Assembly (NCBI RefSeq): GCF_002113375.1
Contig: NZ_NEHO01000003.1
Coordinates: forward strand, 412,572-476,571
DNA: 64,000 bases
Reading direction: 5' to 3'
Origin: Pseudomonas sp. R37(2017)
Lineage (GTDB): Bacteria; Pseudomonadota; Gammaproteobacteria; Pseudomonadales; Pseudomonadaceae
Made by a program: the position numbers and the translations under genes. Below the pieces are notes generated by a model. That model saw only the letters and a program-made list of their open reading frames with translations, had not been told where the DNA came from and searched no databases. Every line of letters begins with the position of its first letter. Within the stretch, counting starts at the first letter, position 1. This document shows, piece after piece, positions 26,843-35,519 of this stretch.

Positions 26843-26858
26843 AAGACAGCGCTGTCCT
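26843..26858. promoter_or_regulatory. Third GntR-type palindrome, between gntK and gntP
   Basis: AAGACAGCGCTGTCCT contains the perfect palindrome GACAGCGCTGTC, the same core as the two sites upstream of gntK. It lies in the 81-base gap before gntP, suggesting an internal promoter under the same repressor. Confidence 0.6.
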
Positions 26859-26912
26859 TACGATTTCCGATTAACCCGCTTTAATAACAACAACAACCAG
26901 GAGACACCCCTA

Positions 26913-28265
26913 ATGTTTGGCATGTCCCACGAGACGTTCCTGCTGCTCGATGCAGTGGTCACGGTGATCGGACTTATCGTTCTGATCACCAAGTTCAAGT
27001 TGCATCCCTTCCTTGCCCTGATCATCGCCGCCGCCTTCCTCGGGCTGACCTCCGGCATGCCGATCGGCACCATCATCAAGGCGTTCCAGGACGGCTTCGG
27101 TGGCGTGCTCGGCTTTGTCGGCATCATCCTCGCGCTGGGTACCATGCTCGGCAAAATGATGGCCGAATCCGGTGGTGCGGATCAGATTGCGCAGACGTTG
27201 ATCCGCGCTTTCGGCAAGGACAAGGTGCAATGGGCGATGATGTTCGCCGCGTTCCTGGTCGGTATTCCGCTGTTCTTCGAAATCGGCTTCGTGCTGCTGA
27301 TCCCGCTGGTGTTCATCGTTGCCCGGCGCACTGGCGTGTCGATCATCAAGATCGGTATCCCGCTGCTGGCCGGCCTGTCCGCCGTGCACGGCCTGGTGCC
27401 GCCGCACCCGGGCCCGCTGTTGGCCATCGGCGTGTTCGGTGCCGACATCGGCAAAACCATTCTGTACGGCCTGATCGTCGCGTTGCCAACCGCCATCATC
27501 GCTGGCCCGATCTTTGGTACGTTCATTGCCAAACACATTCCCGGTCATCCGAACCAGGAACTGGTGGATCAACTGGCGCGCGAAACCGATTCGGCCGAGC
27601 TGCCGAGTTTCGGCATCACCCTGGTGACCGTGCTGCTGCCGGTGTTCCTGATGTTGCTCAAGACCTTTGCCGACGTGGTGCTGCCCGATGGCAACATCTT
27701 CCGCACCTTCATGGACCTGATCGGCCACCCGATTTCGGCGTTGCTGCTGGCATTGCTGCTGTCGCTGTATACCTTCGGCTACAAGCAGGGCATCGGTTCC
27801 AGCCAAATGATGAAATGGCTCGACGCGAGCCTGGCGCCGACGGCCGCGATCATCCTGATCATCGGTGCTGGCGGTGGTTTCAAGCAGATGCTGGTGACCA
27901 GCGGCGTGGGTGATGTGATCGGCCATATGGCGGTGAACGCACAAATTTCGCCGATCCTGCTGGCCTGGCTGGTGGCAGCGGTGATTCGTATCGCAACCGG
28001 CTCGGCGACCGTGGCGACCATCACCGGTGCCGGCATCGTGGTGCCGGTGGTGGGGATGATTCCGGGGGTGAATCGTGAACTGCTGGTGCTGGCCACCGGT
28101 GCAGGCTCCCTGATCCTGTCCCACGTCAACGACGCCGGCTTCTGGCTGGTCAAGCAGTACTTCAACATGACCGTGGCCGAAACCTTCAAGACCTGGACCG
28201 CGATGGAAACCATCCTGTCGGTGGTGGGCCTGGGCTTTATCCTGTTGTTGTCGCTGTTCGTCTAA
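26913..28265 (+). CDS. gntP: Gluconate:H+ symporter, GntP family
   Basis: A 450-residue permease with about 12-14 hydrophobic segments. Family motifs are seen: FGGVLGFVGIILALGTMLGKMM, FEIGFVLLIPL, HGLVPPHPGPLLAIGVFGADIGKT and the late SLILSHVNDAGFWLVKQYFN. It imports gluconate across the inner membrane. AGGAGA precedes the ATG. It is probably co-transcribed with gntK and also expressible from the GntR-controlled gap. A strong bidirectional terminator follows. Confidence 0.94.
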   Translation: MFGMSHETFLLLDAVVTVIGLIVLITKFKLHPFLALIIAAAFLGLTSGMPIGTIIKAFQDGFGGVLGFVGIILALGTMLGKMMAESGGADQIAQTLIRAFGKDKVQWAMMFAAFLVGIPLFFEIGFVLLIPLVFIVARRTGVSIIKIGIPLLAGLSAVHGLVPPHPGPLLAIGVFGADIGKTILYGLIVALPTAIIAGPIFGTFIAKHIPGHPNQELVDQLARETDSAELPSFGITLVTVLLPVFLMLLKTFADVVLPDGNIFRTFMDLIGHPISALLLALLLSLYTFGYKQGIGSSQMMKWLDASLAPTAAIILIIGAGGGFKQMLVTSGVGDVIGHMAVNAQISPILLAWLVAAVIRIATGSATVATITGAGIVVPVVGMIPGVNRELLVLATGAGSLILSHVNDAGFWLVKQYFNMTVAETFKTWTAMETILSVVGLGFILLLSLFV

Positions 28266-28281
28266 GCGATTCGACAGGCAC

Positions 28282-28309
28282 AAAAAAACCGCAGCGATGC
28301 GGTTTTTTT
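28282..28309 (+). terminator. Intrinsic terminator of gntK-gntP
   Basis: AAAAAAACCGCA-gcga-TGCGGTTTTTTT forms a perfect 12-bp hairpin with T/A runs on both sides, able to act in both directions. Confidence 0.92.
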
Positions 28310-28343
28310 GTGGGTGATCGATTTCAAGGACAAACATAGGCCA

Positions 28344-28436
28344 TTGTGGGAGCGAGCCTGCTCGCGAATGCGTCATATCAGTCAGCATTTATGGCGACTG
28401 ATGCACCGCATTCGCGAGCAGGCTCGCTCCCACAGG
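28344..28436. repeat. REPIN (GTGGGAGCGAGC type)
   Basis: Cores TGTGGGAGCGAGCCTGCTCG and its inverted partner end at 28436; spacer about 45 bases with the GTCAGCATTTATGG motif also seen in the REPIN at 16026 (CAGTCAGCATTGATG). It lies between convergent gntP and alaC. Confidence 0.9.
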
Positions 28437-28446
28437 GGGATATGTG

Positions 28447-29664
28447 TCAGGCGTTGGTTTTTACGACTAACCCATCCGCCCGGAACATCCCGCGAATGCC
28501 GCGCACGGCCTGGCGAATCCGGTCCTGGTTTTCGATCAGGGCGAAACGCACATGGTCATCGCCGTACTCGCCGAAACCGACGCCCGGCGAGACACAGACC
28601 TTGGCCTCGGCCAGCAGTTTCTTGGCGAATTCCAGAGAACCCAGGTGCGCGTAAGCATCGGGAATCTTTGCCCAGACGTACATCGACGCTTTCGGGTTTT
28701 CCACCATCCAGCCCAGTTCATGCAGGCCCTTGACCAGCACATTGCGTCGCTGCCGATACTGCTCGGCGATGTCGCGCACGCATTGCTGATCGCCTTCCAG
28801 TGCGGCAATCGCCGCCACTTGCAGCGGGGTGAAGGTGCCGTAGTCGTGGTAACTCTTGATCCGCGCCAGGGCGTTGACCAGTTCCGGGTTGCCGACCATG
28901 AAGCCGATGCGCCAGCCGGCCATGTTGTAGCTCTTGGACAGGGTGAAGAACTCCACCGCAATGTCCTTGGCCCCCGGCACTTGCATGATCGATGGGGCTT
29001 TCCAGCCGTCGTAGACGATGTCGGCGTAGGCCAGGTCGTGCACCACCAGTACGTCGTACTGCTTGGCGAGGGCGATGACGCGCTCGAAGAAGTCCAGCTC
29101 CACGCACTGCGCGGTGGGGTTGGACGGGAAGCCGAGGATCATCATCTTCGGCTTGGGGATCGAGCCGCGAATGGCCCGCTCCAGCTCGGCGAAGAAATCC
29201 ACGCCCGGCACCAACGGCACCGACCGCACCTGGGCGCCGGCAATCACGGCACCGTAGATGTGGATCGGGTAGCTCGGGTTAGGCACCAGTACGGTGTCGC
29301 CCTGGTCCAGGGTCGCCAGCATCAGGTGCGCCAGGCCTTCCTTGGAACCGATGGTGACAATGGCTTCGCTTTCCGGGTCGATGTCGACCTCGTAGCGTTC
29401 CTTGTACCAATTGGAAATCGCCCGGCGCAGGCGCGGAATACCCTTGGAGGTGGAGTAACCGTGGGTGTCTTCGCGCTGGGCCACCGTCACCAGTTTTTCG
29501 ACGATGTGTGGCGGCGTGGCGCCGTCGGGGTTGCCCATGCTCAAGTCGATGATGTCTTCGCCACGACGACGGGCGGCCATCTTCAGCTCGGCAGTGATGT
29601 TGAAAACGTAAGGGGGGAGTCGATCTATGCGCGCAAAGCGGCGCGGCGAACCTTGTTCGGCCAT
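28447..29664 (-). CDS. alaC: Alanine transaminase AlaC-type class I aminotransferase
   Basis: A 405-residue class I/II aminotransferase. PLP-binding residues are visible in GFPSNPTAQ (178-186), [12 protein letters not shown] (209-220) and the Schiff-base lysine in [11 protein letters not shown] (Lys244). The N-terminal [15 protein letters not shown] and DLSMGNPDG are characteristic of the AlaC group, which makes alanine from pyruvate and glutamate. Cytoplasmic and monocistronic. Distinction from related aspartate/methionine aminotransferases is by motif similarity only. Confidence 0.87.
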   Translation of the reverse strand: MAEQGSPRRFARIDRLPPYVFNITAELKMAARRRGEDIIDLSMGNPDGATPPHIVEKLVTVAQREDTHGYSTSKGIPRLRRAISNWYKERYEVDIDPESEAIVTIGSKEGLAHLMLATLDQGDTVLVPNPSYPIHIYGAVIAGAQVRSVPLVPGVDFFAELERAIRGSIPKPKMMILGFPSNPTAQCVELDFFERVIALAKQYDVLVVHDLAYADIVYDGWKAPSIMQVPGAKDIAVEFFTLSKSYNMAGWRIGFMVGNPELVNALARIKSYHDYGTFTPLQVAAIAALEGDQQCVRDIAEQYRQRRNVLVKGLHELGWMVENPKASMYVWAKIPDAYAHLGSLEFAKKLLAEAKVCVSPGVGFGEYGDDHVRFALIENQDRIRQAVRGIRGMFRADGLVVKTNA

Positions 29665-29803
29665 TGTTGCCTCGGATAACGTAAGCGCCCGGAACCGTCC
29701 GAGCGACGCAGGTCACTGCGGTGACCTGAGGCGGAATGTACGGGCAGCTGTGGCAGACTGTCCAGCCTCGATGTAAACAAATTTTTCCGAAGGAAAGGGT
29801 TAG

Positions 29804-30466
29804 ATGGAATTCACCAGTGGCTTTTTGCTGAGCCTTTCGCTGTGCCTGGACATTGGCGTGGCCAACATCGCGATGATCACCCTGGCGATGCAGCGCGGCT
29901 ACTTTCAAGGCTTTGCACTGGGCCTGGGTACCTGCGTCGGCGACCTGATCTACGCAGTGCTGGCGCTGGCCGGCATGACCGTTTTGCTGCAATACGAAAC
30001 CGTGCGTTGGGTGTTGTGGATCGGTGGCTCGGCGCTGCTGGTGTACTTCGCGGCGAAGATGGTCTATTCGGCAATCCACCATGAGGCGCTGCTGGCCGAG
30101 ACAGCGGAGGTCGGCAACAACTCGCACCGCAAGGAATTCTTGCGCGGGATTTTCCTGGCCATGTCCTCGCCCAGTGCGATTCTCTGGTTCGCGGCGGTGG
30201 GCGGCACCCTGATCGCCCGTTCCGGTGGCGGTGGCCCGCTCAGTTCGGCGCTGTTTCTCGGTGGTTTCCTCTGTGCCGGTTTGCTGTGGTCGGCCGGGCT
30301 GTGCTTCGCCGCAAGCCACGGCGGCAAGTTGCTGGGCGACAGGCTGCTGCGTTATTCCTACATGGCATCGGCGGCGATCTTCTGCTATTTCGCGGTCTAC
30401 GTGATTCTATCGGGCTATAACGAGTTTTTTGGTGTCGCGGCTGTCGAGCAGTTGCACGCACTGTAA
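29804..30466 (+). CDS. LysE/RhtB family exporter
   Basis: A 220-residue inner-membrane protein with about six hydrophobic segments. It begins FTSGFLLSLSLCLDIGVANI, with the family GYFQGFALGLGTCVGDLIY loop and FLRGIFLAMSSPSAILWF in the middle. The family exports amino acids or related metabolites. AAGGAAAGG precedes the ATG. It is divergent from alaC, so an amino acid substrate is plausible but unproven. Confidence 0.85.
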   Translation: MEFTSGFLLSLSLCLDIGVANIAMITLAMQRGYFQGFALGLGTCVGDLIYAVLALAGMTVLLQYETVRWVLWIGGSALLVYFAAKMVYSAIHHEALLAETAEVGNNSHRKEFLRGIFLAMSSPSAILWFAAVGGTLIARSGGGGPLSSALFLGGFLCAGLLWSAGLCFAASHGGKLLGDRLLRYSYMASAAIFCYFAVYVILSGYNEFFGVAAVEQLHAL

Positions 30467-30533
30467 CTGGGCGGATCGGGTTTGGCTTCTATACTCCCTG
30501 CCGAACCCATTTTCATGTGTCAGGAGTCGAGTC

Positions 30534-31019
30534 ATGGATGAGCAAACACAGGTCGAACTGGCGCAACCGCGCTTCGAACACGGGCATTTTCTGCTGATTG
30601 CGGGGTTGGGCGGACGATTTACCCAGCAGACCGTAAAAGACATTCCCGAGCTCTGGGAAAAATTCGGACCCCATATCGGCAATGTTCCGGGGCAAAAAGG
30701 CGACTTCACCTACGGCGTTTGCTGCAATTTCGACGGCAAGGGCGGCTTCGATTACATCGCCGGGGTCCAGATCAGCAAGCTTGACGATTTGCCGGAAACC
30801 TACCGCTGGGTAGAAATCCAACCCCAGCAGTACGTGGTGTTCGAGCACAAGGGCACGCTGGATACCTTGCCGCAGACCTTCCAGTACATCCATGGCAGCT
30901 GGCTGCCGAAGTCCGGGCACAAGCTGTTGGCAGAGCCGGAATTCGAGCGCTACAGCGAAGACTTCGATCCGCAACTCAACACAGGCACGCTGGAAATCTG
31001 GCTGCCGATCAAGGCGTGA
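30534..31019 (+). CDS. GyrI-like / AraC effector-binding domain protein
   Basis: A 161-residue stand-alone small-molecule-binding domain (bacterial transcription-activator effector-binding type, as in Rob, SbmC/GyrI and Cass2). Typical elements are GLGGRFTQQTVKDIPELWEKF, FTYGVCCNF, YRWVEIQPQQYVVFEHKG and the C-terminal LNTGTLEIWLPI. There is no DNA-binding domain. The true start is the ATG at 30534 with CAGGAG upstream; the frame opens much earlier without support. Role could be drug binding or gyrase protection by analogy; unproven. Confidence 0.8.
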   Translation: MDEQTQVELAQPRFEHGHFLLIAGLGGRFTQQTVKDIPELWEKFGPHIGNVPGQKGDFTYGVCCNFDGKGGFDYIAGVQISKLDDLPETYRWVEIQPQQYVVFEHKGTLDTLPQTFQYIHGSWLPKSGHKLLAEPEFERYSEDFDPQLNTGTLEIWLPIKA

Positions 31020-31117
31020 CCCGCGCATCGGGAGGCGGATCCGCCGATTCGTCTCTCGATGTCCCACGGCGGCTGATTTATCATTTCCAGCCTATCCCAC
31101 GCTGATTCCGAGCTGCC

Positions 31118-31606
31118 ATGAACACCGTCATCCGCAACGTAACCCCCGCCGATCTGGACCGCTGCTTTGCCATCGAAACCCTTGCCTATGAAGGTGACGA
31201 AGCCGCGACCCGCGAGAAGATCGCCACCCGCATCGCCACCTGGCCAGAGGGTTTTATCGTCGCCGAGGTGGACGGCGTGGTCGCCGGTTTCATCAATTCC
31301 GGCGCGGCGTTCCAGGTGGAAATGTCCGACGAAGCGTTCAAGGAACTGATCGGCCACGACCCGGCCGGGCCGCACGTGGTGATCATGTCGGTGGTGGTGC
31401 ACCCGGATTATCAAGGGCAGGGCCTGGCCAAGCGCCTGATGGGCGAATTCATCGAGCGCATGCGCGCGATGGGCAAGGTCAGCATCAACCTGATGTGCAA
31501 GGAACGGCACATTCCGTTGTACGCCGGGTTCGGTTTTGCCTACGTCAAACCCTCGGCGTCCGACCACGGCGGCATGGCGTGGCATGAGATGGTGCTCAAG
31601 CTCTGA
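31118..31606 (+). CDS. GNAT family N-acetyltransferase
   Basis: A 162-residue acetyltransferase. The acetyl-CoA pyrophosphate loop is in VVVHPDYQGQGLAKRLMGEF (about residues 89-108), with motif B LMCKERHIPLYAGFGFAYVK. The N-terminus VIRNVTPADLDRCFAIE resembles arylalkylamine-N-acetyltransferase-like bacterial GNATs. Substrate unknown. It is preceded by a weak ribosome-binding site and followed by a REPIN. Confidence 0.83.
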   Translation: MNTVIRNVTPADLDRCFAIETLAYEGDEAATREKIATRIATWPEGFIVAEVDGVVAGFINSGAAFQVEMSDEAFKELIGHDPAGPHVVIMSVVVHPDYQGQGLAKRLMGEFIERMRAMGKVSINLMCKERHIPLYAGFGFAYVKPSASDHGGMAWHEMVLKL

Positions 31607-31620
31607 TCCAACGCAGACCC

Positions 31621-31724
31621 CCTGTAGGAGCGAGCAGGCTCGCGATGGTCGTCAACGATGACGCTGGCTGCCTGATACACCAAGGTGTCTGGTCCACCAT
31701 CGCGAGCCTGCTCGCTCCTACAGG
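31621..31724. repeat. REPIN (CTGTAGGAGCGAGC type) supplying a stop codon
   Basis: Inverted cores at 31621-31643 and 31700-31724. The interior GATGGTCGTCAACGATGACGC is a variant of the common REPIN interior. The TAG of the right core (CCTGTAGGAGC on the minus strand) is the stop codon of the GNAT gene at 31718-32233. Confidence 0.9.
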
Positions 31725-32233
31725 GGCGGCGTTGTGTCGGTAATACCTGCGAACACCAGCCCCATCCGCCGCTCATAACCGATCCGCCCCCTGTACGCCT
31801 CGCCGCTGTCGACGAAACCATACCGGGCATACAAACCGATCGCCGATTCGTTGTCCGCATCCACCGACAACTCCAGCCCCTTGATCTCCGGCCAGGCCAG
31901 GCGCGCCGCCGCGGGTAGCGCCTGCAGGCAGGCCTTGCCATAACCTTTGCCCTGAGACCGTTGATCGACTTGCAGCGCATGCAGCGTTGCGCTGTGTTCA
32001 TCGGCCCAGGCAGGCAGGGCGGGTGGGCGCTTGAGCAGCAGGAACGCCACGGGAATGTCCTCGACCAGCAGGGCAAATCCTTTGACCCCCGGACCTGGCT
32101 TGGACAGCAGAGCGTGCAATGCACCGTGAATATCGCCGGAGAACTTGATCTGCTCCGGATGTACTTCAATGGCCTCGACCTGTTGGCGTTGCAGCGTGTT
32201 CAGGCTTTCATAGGGCACGAGTCGAGCTGTCAC
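31718..32233 (-). CDS. GNAT family N-acetyltransferase ending inside a REPIN
   Basis: A 171-residue acetyltransferase with ALQVDQRSQGKGYGKACLQA (about residues 87-106) as acetyl-CoA site, and VDADNESAIGLYARYGFVDSG as the family's motif B. Its last two codons before the stop and the TAG itself come from the outer end of a REPIN, so the element has set the 3' end of the gene. It is convergent with another GNAT gene. Substrate unknown. Confidence 0.85.
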   Translation of the reverse strand: MTARLVPYESLNTLQRQQVEAIEVHPEQIKFSGDIHGALHALLSKPGPGVKGFALLVEDIPVAFLLLKRPPALPAWADEHSATLHALQVDQRSQGKGYGKACLQALPAAARLAWPEIKGLELSVDADNESAIGLYARYGFVDSGEAYRGRIGYERRMGLVFAGITDTTPPL

Positions 32234-32373
32234 GGGAGTGTCCTTTTTCCGACATGAATGAATCTCGGATTCTAGCGAGAATGGTCGTTTGGATTATTTT
32301 TATTTCACCTGTCGATTTGCCGGATCGCCAGACGACTAAGGGTGTCTTCCAATAAAAACCACGGAGAACCACC

Positions 32374-32799
32374 ATGAACTCGCTAACCCAGATCCAGAAC
32401 CTGATCGAGAACTATCGCCAGGCCGTCATGGCCAAGGACATTGAAAAAGTCATGGCCTTGTATGCCGATGACATCGTTTCCTTCGACGCCGTCAAGGCCC
32501 TGCAATTCAAGGGCAAGCAGGCGTATCGCGCGCATTGGCAGGCCTGCATGGAAATGTGCCCCGGCCCGCACATCTTCGAGTTCCACGAAGTCACCATCGA
32601 GCCGTCCCAGGAAATTGCGTTCGCTCACTGGTTGGCCCATTGCGGTGGTACCAACGACAAGGGCGAAACCCAGTCTTGCTGGATGCGCGTCACCGCCTGC
32701 TATCGGCAGGAAGCCGGGCTGTGGCAGATCGTCCATGAGCACTGGTCGGCCCCGTTCGACATGACCAGCGGCGCGACGCTGTTCGACCTCAAGCCCTGA
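32374..32799 (+). CDS. SnoaL-like / NTF2-fold protein
   Basis: A 141-residue NTF2-like protein: the N-terminal helix LIENYRQAVMAKDIEKVMAL with YADDIVSFD, and the late WMRVTACYRQEAGLWQIVHEHWSAPFD are typical of the DUF4440/SnoaL_3 group. Such folds bind small ligands or act as isomerase/cyclase-like enzymes. GGAGA precedes the ATG. The two following genes (YCII and ECF sigma) are in the same direction 70 bases downstream, suggesting a functional group. Confidence 0.8.
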   Translation: MNSLTQIQNLIENYRQAVMAKDIEKVMALYADDIVSFDAVKALQFKGKQAYRAHWQACMEMCPGPHIFEFHEVTIEPSQEIAFAHWLAHCGGTNDKGETQSCWMRVTACYRQEAGLWQIVHEHWSAPFDMTSGATLFDLKP

Positions 32800-32868
32800 T
32801 ATTTTTTTAGAAAGCAGCGCCAAAGCCGATCGGCGGCCATAGTTGAACCGTTCAATCAGGAGAGCGAG

Positions 32869-33213
32869 ATGAAGTATTTATGCCTGGTCTACAGCGATGA
32901 GCACTTGCTGCATTCGCTGCCGGAAAGCCCCAAGGACGCAGAGTGCATGGACTATGCCGAGTCCATCCAGGCCAGTGGCCGAATGGTCGCCGCCGAGGCG
33001 CTGGAATCGGTGCAGACCGCCACCACGGTGCGCATGCGCAACGGCAAGATGTCGATCACCGATGGCCCGTTCGCCGAAACCAAGGAGCAACTGGCCGGCT
33101 TCTACCTGATCGACGCCAAGGACCTCAACGAGGCCATTCAGGTCGCCGGAAACATTCCGGCCGCCCGGGTCGGCAGTGTCGAGGTGCGTCCCGTTCGGCA
33201 GTTGAATCCTTAG
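32869..33213 (+). CDS. YCII/DGPF-domain protein, partner of the ECF sigma factor
   Basis: A 114-residue protein with MKYLCLVYSDE at the N-terminus, the SITDGPFAETKEQLAGFYLIDA motif with the DGPF signature at about residues 65-68, and RVGSVEVRPV at the end. DGPF proteins are the characteristic neighbours of ECF42 sigma factors. Its stop codon TAG is immediately followed by the ATG of the sigma gene, so the two are translationally coupled. Confidence 0.88.
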   Translation: MKYLCLVYSDEHLLHSLPESPKDAECMDYAESIQASGRMVAAEALESVQTATTVRMRNGKMSITDGPFAETKEQLAGFYLIDAKDLNEAIQVAGNIPAARVGSVEVRPVRQLNP

Positions 33214-34449
33214 ATGCCAGGGCTACCGGTTCAGGCGCAGGTCGAGCGGGTCTATCGCGAAGACTCGCGGCGGGTTCTCGCGACCCTGATTCGCTTGCTG
33301 GGGGATTTCGACCTCGCCGAAGAAGCCTTGCACGAGGCGTTTTTCGTCGCGGTCGAACGCTGGCAACGTGACGGCGTGCCGGACAATCCGCGGGCCTGGC
33401 TGGTGTCCACCGGGCGTTTCAAGGCCATCGACGCCTTGCGTCGGCGGGCGCGTTTTGCCGCGTCGCAGCCCTTGTTGATCGCGCAACTGGAGGCGCTGGA
33501 ACAGGCAGACTGGAGTGATGAAGACGTGGAAGACGATCGCCTGCGGCTGATCTTTACCTGCTGCCACCCGGCCCTGGCGGCGGACGCGCAAGTGCCGCTG
33601 ACGCTGCGGGAAGTCTGCGACCTGACCACGGAGGAAATCGCCCGGGCCTTTCTCTCGGCCCCGGCCACCATCGCCCAGCGCATCGTGCGCGCCAAAGCGA
33701 AGATCCGCGACGCGAAAATCCCTTATCAAGTGCCGACGCTGGCTGAGTTGCCTGAGCGCCTGGACAACGTATTGCGGGTAATTTACCTGGTGTTCAACGA
33801 GGGTTATTCGGCGTCCATCGGGGCTGAACTGATCCGTGAGGATTTGACCCGCGAAGCGATCCGTCTTGGTCGACTGCTGGTGCAATTGTTGCCGGAGCCA
33901 GAGGTGATGGGCCTGCTGGCGCTGATGCTGCTGCACGAGTCGCGACGCCCGGCCAGGACTTCGGCGAGCGGCGAACTGATTGTGCTGGACGAACAGGATC
34001 GTACGCTGTGGGATGCCGGGTTGATCGCCGAAGGTTGCGCGCTGATCGAACAGGCACTGACCATGGGGCGTTTCGGACCCTATTGCCTGCAAGCGGCCAT
34101 CGCGGCGGTGCACGCCGAGGCCCCGACGGCGGAGGAAACCGATTGGCCGCAGATTGTCGGTCTGTATGACGTGCTGCTGCGGGCGGTGCCGTCACCGGTG
34201 ATCGAGTTGAATCGCGCGGCGGCGATTTCGCAACGGGATGGACCGCTGGCGGGCCTGGCGTTGGTCGATGCCATTCTGGAGCGTGGAGAGCTGCTCGATT
34301 ACCACTTGGCCCATTCGGCGCGGGCAGCGTTTTGTCGGCAACTTGGCCGCAAGCAAGAGGCGCGGATGGCGTGGGAGCGAGCACTGGAGCTGACCCGCCA
34401 GGAGCCGGAGCGGCGGTTTATCGAAGAGCGGCTCAGGGCGTTGGATTGA
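33214..34449 (+). CDS. ECF sigma factor of the ECF42 type with C-terminal extension
   Basis: A 411-residue sigma factor, about twice the usual ECF length. The sigma-2 region (DFDLAEEALHEAFFVAVERW, NPRAWLVSTGRFKAIDALRR) and the sigma-4 region (LRLIFTCCHPALAADAQVPL, LTTEEIARAFLSAPATIAQR) occupy the first ~190 residues; the long helical remainder (VIYLVFNEGYSAS onward, TPR-like) is the DUF6596 extension of ECF42, thought to regulate it in place of an anti-sigma factor. It starts directly after the YCII stop with no ribosome-binding site of its own. Target promoters are unknown; the adjacent YCII and NTF2-like genes are likely. Confidence 0.88.
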   Translation: MPGLPVQAQVERVYREDSRRVLATLIRLLGDFDLAEEALHEAFFVAVERWQRDGVPDNPRAWLVSTGRFKAIDALRRRARFAASQPLLIAQLEALEQADWSDEDVEDDRLRLIFTCCHPALAADAQVPLTLREVCDLTTEEIARAFLSAPATIAQRIVRAKAKIRDAKIPYQVPTLAELPERLDNVLRVIYLVFNEGYSASIGAELIREDLTREAIRLGRLLVQLLPEPEVMGLLALMLLHESRRPARTSASGELIVLDEQDRTLWDAGLIAEGCALIEQALTMGRFGPYCLQAAIAAVHAEAPTAEETDWPQIVGLYDVLLRAVPSPVIELNRAAAISQRDGPLAGLALVDAILERGELLDYHLAHSARAAFCRQLGRKQEARMAWERALELTRQEPERRFIEERLRALD

Positions 34450-34479
34450 TGTGTCCTTGCTGGCCTCTTCGTCGGATCG

Positions 34480-34565
34480 CCGCCCGGAGCAGGCTCGCTC
34501 CCACATTCAGATCTCATTCGCCTGAACACTGCGATCACCTGTGGGAGCGAGCCTGCTCGCGAATG
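34480..34565. repeat. REPIN (GTGGGAGCGAGC type)
   Basis: Inverted cores with a degenerate left unit (CGCCCGGAGCAGGCTCGCTC) and an intact right unit (GTGGGAGCGAGCCTGCTCGC). It lies between the convergent sigma factor and LysR genes. Confidence 0.88.
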
Positions 34566-34574
34566 GCCACGCCG

Positions 34575-35429
34575 CTATTCCAGCATCTTGCCCAACAACC
34601 AGCTCCCCGCCGGCCCCGGCGGATTCAGTCGTGACCACAACGCATCCACCGACACCGTTTTCGGCCAGCCGCGCACCTCCAGTTCCTGTAACGTGCCCGG
34701 CCCGAACCGCTCGACCAGCCAGCGGGGCAATGGCGCCCAGCCGAATCCGCCCTGGGCCATTTCCAGCAGCATCAGATAGCTCGGCGCCGACCAGACGCGG
34801 CCCTTCGCCCGACTTTCATAGGGATTGATGATGGTGGCCAGGCGCAGCTCACGGTGCTGCTGCAGCACATCCTGATCAACGTAATCCAGCCTTGCCAATG
34901 GATGTGCCGGGGACACGAACAAGGCGATTTCAGTGCGCTCATCCACCGTCGAGCTGACCAGGTCCGGCGGGTAGCTGTCCTGCATTTCGGCGAAGGCAAT
35001 CTGTGCCCGACCGCTTTGCACCAGGGACACCAGGTCATCGCATTCGGCGATCAGGCATTCGAGTTCCAGGTCGGGATAACGCTGCTCGAAGGCACTCAGT
35101 GCCGCCTCGAAGCGGTCCGACTGATAGGTATCGGACAGCGCCACCGTCAGTTTCGCCTCCACCCCTTGGGACAGTTGGCTGGCGGTTATCTCCAGGCGAC
35201 TGGTGGCGGCCAGGATCTCTTCGGCCCGTTGCAGCACGACGCGCCCGGCCGGGGTCAGCCCGGGCTTGCGGCTGCTGCGGTCGAACAGCGTCAGGTTCAG
35301 GTCGATTTCCAGGCTGGCCACTGCCGCGCTGATGGTCGACTGACTGCGGCCCAGCTTGCGCGCCGCGGCGGAAAACGAGCCTTGGGTCGCCGCTTCGACA
35401 AACGCCAGCAGCACTTCGTGAGAGGCCAT
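34575..35429 (-). CDS. LysR-family regulator divergent from a PACE efflux gene
   Basis: A 284-residue LysR-type regulator. The winged HTH is at residues ~4-62 (LLAFVEAATQGSFSAAARKL, STISAAVASLE), followed by the substrate-binding fold. The divergent gene 90 bases away encodes a PACE-type efflux protein, an arrangement known for AceI-like transporters and their LysR regulators, so local control is likely. The inducer cannot be seen. Confidence 0.88.
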   Translation of the reverse strand: MASHEVLLAFVEAATQGSFSAAARKLGRSQSTISAAVASLEIDLNLTLFDRSSRKPGLTPAGRVVLQRAEEILAATSRLEITASQLSQGVEAKLTVALSDTYQSDRFEAALSAFEQRYPDLELECLIAECDDLVSLVQSGRAQIAFAEMQDSYPPDLVSSTVDERTEIALFVSPAHPLARLDYVDQDVLQQHRELRLATIINPYESRAKGRVWSAPSYLMLLEMAQGGFGWAPLPRWLVERFGPGTLQELEVRGWPKTVSVDALWSRLNPPGPAGSWLLGKMLE

Positions 35430-35519
35430 GAACTATCGCCCTGATCGATGGTTATTGGTTATGAAGTATCGGTTCGATGTCAGATCATGGCAACCACAGT
35501 CACTCAAGGGAGCTCGGCC

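Noticed and set aside
26910..28388. 492-codon open frame antisense to gntP
   Set aside because: Very His/Gln-rich low-complexity product expected from the reverse of a hydrophobic permease; it also runs into the REPIN. GntP is clearly the real gene.
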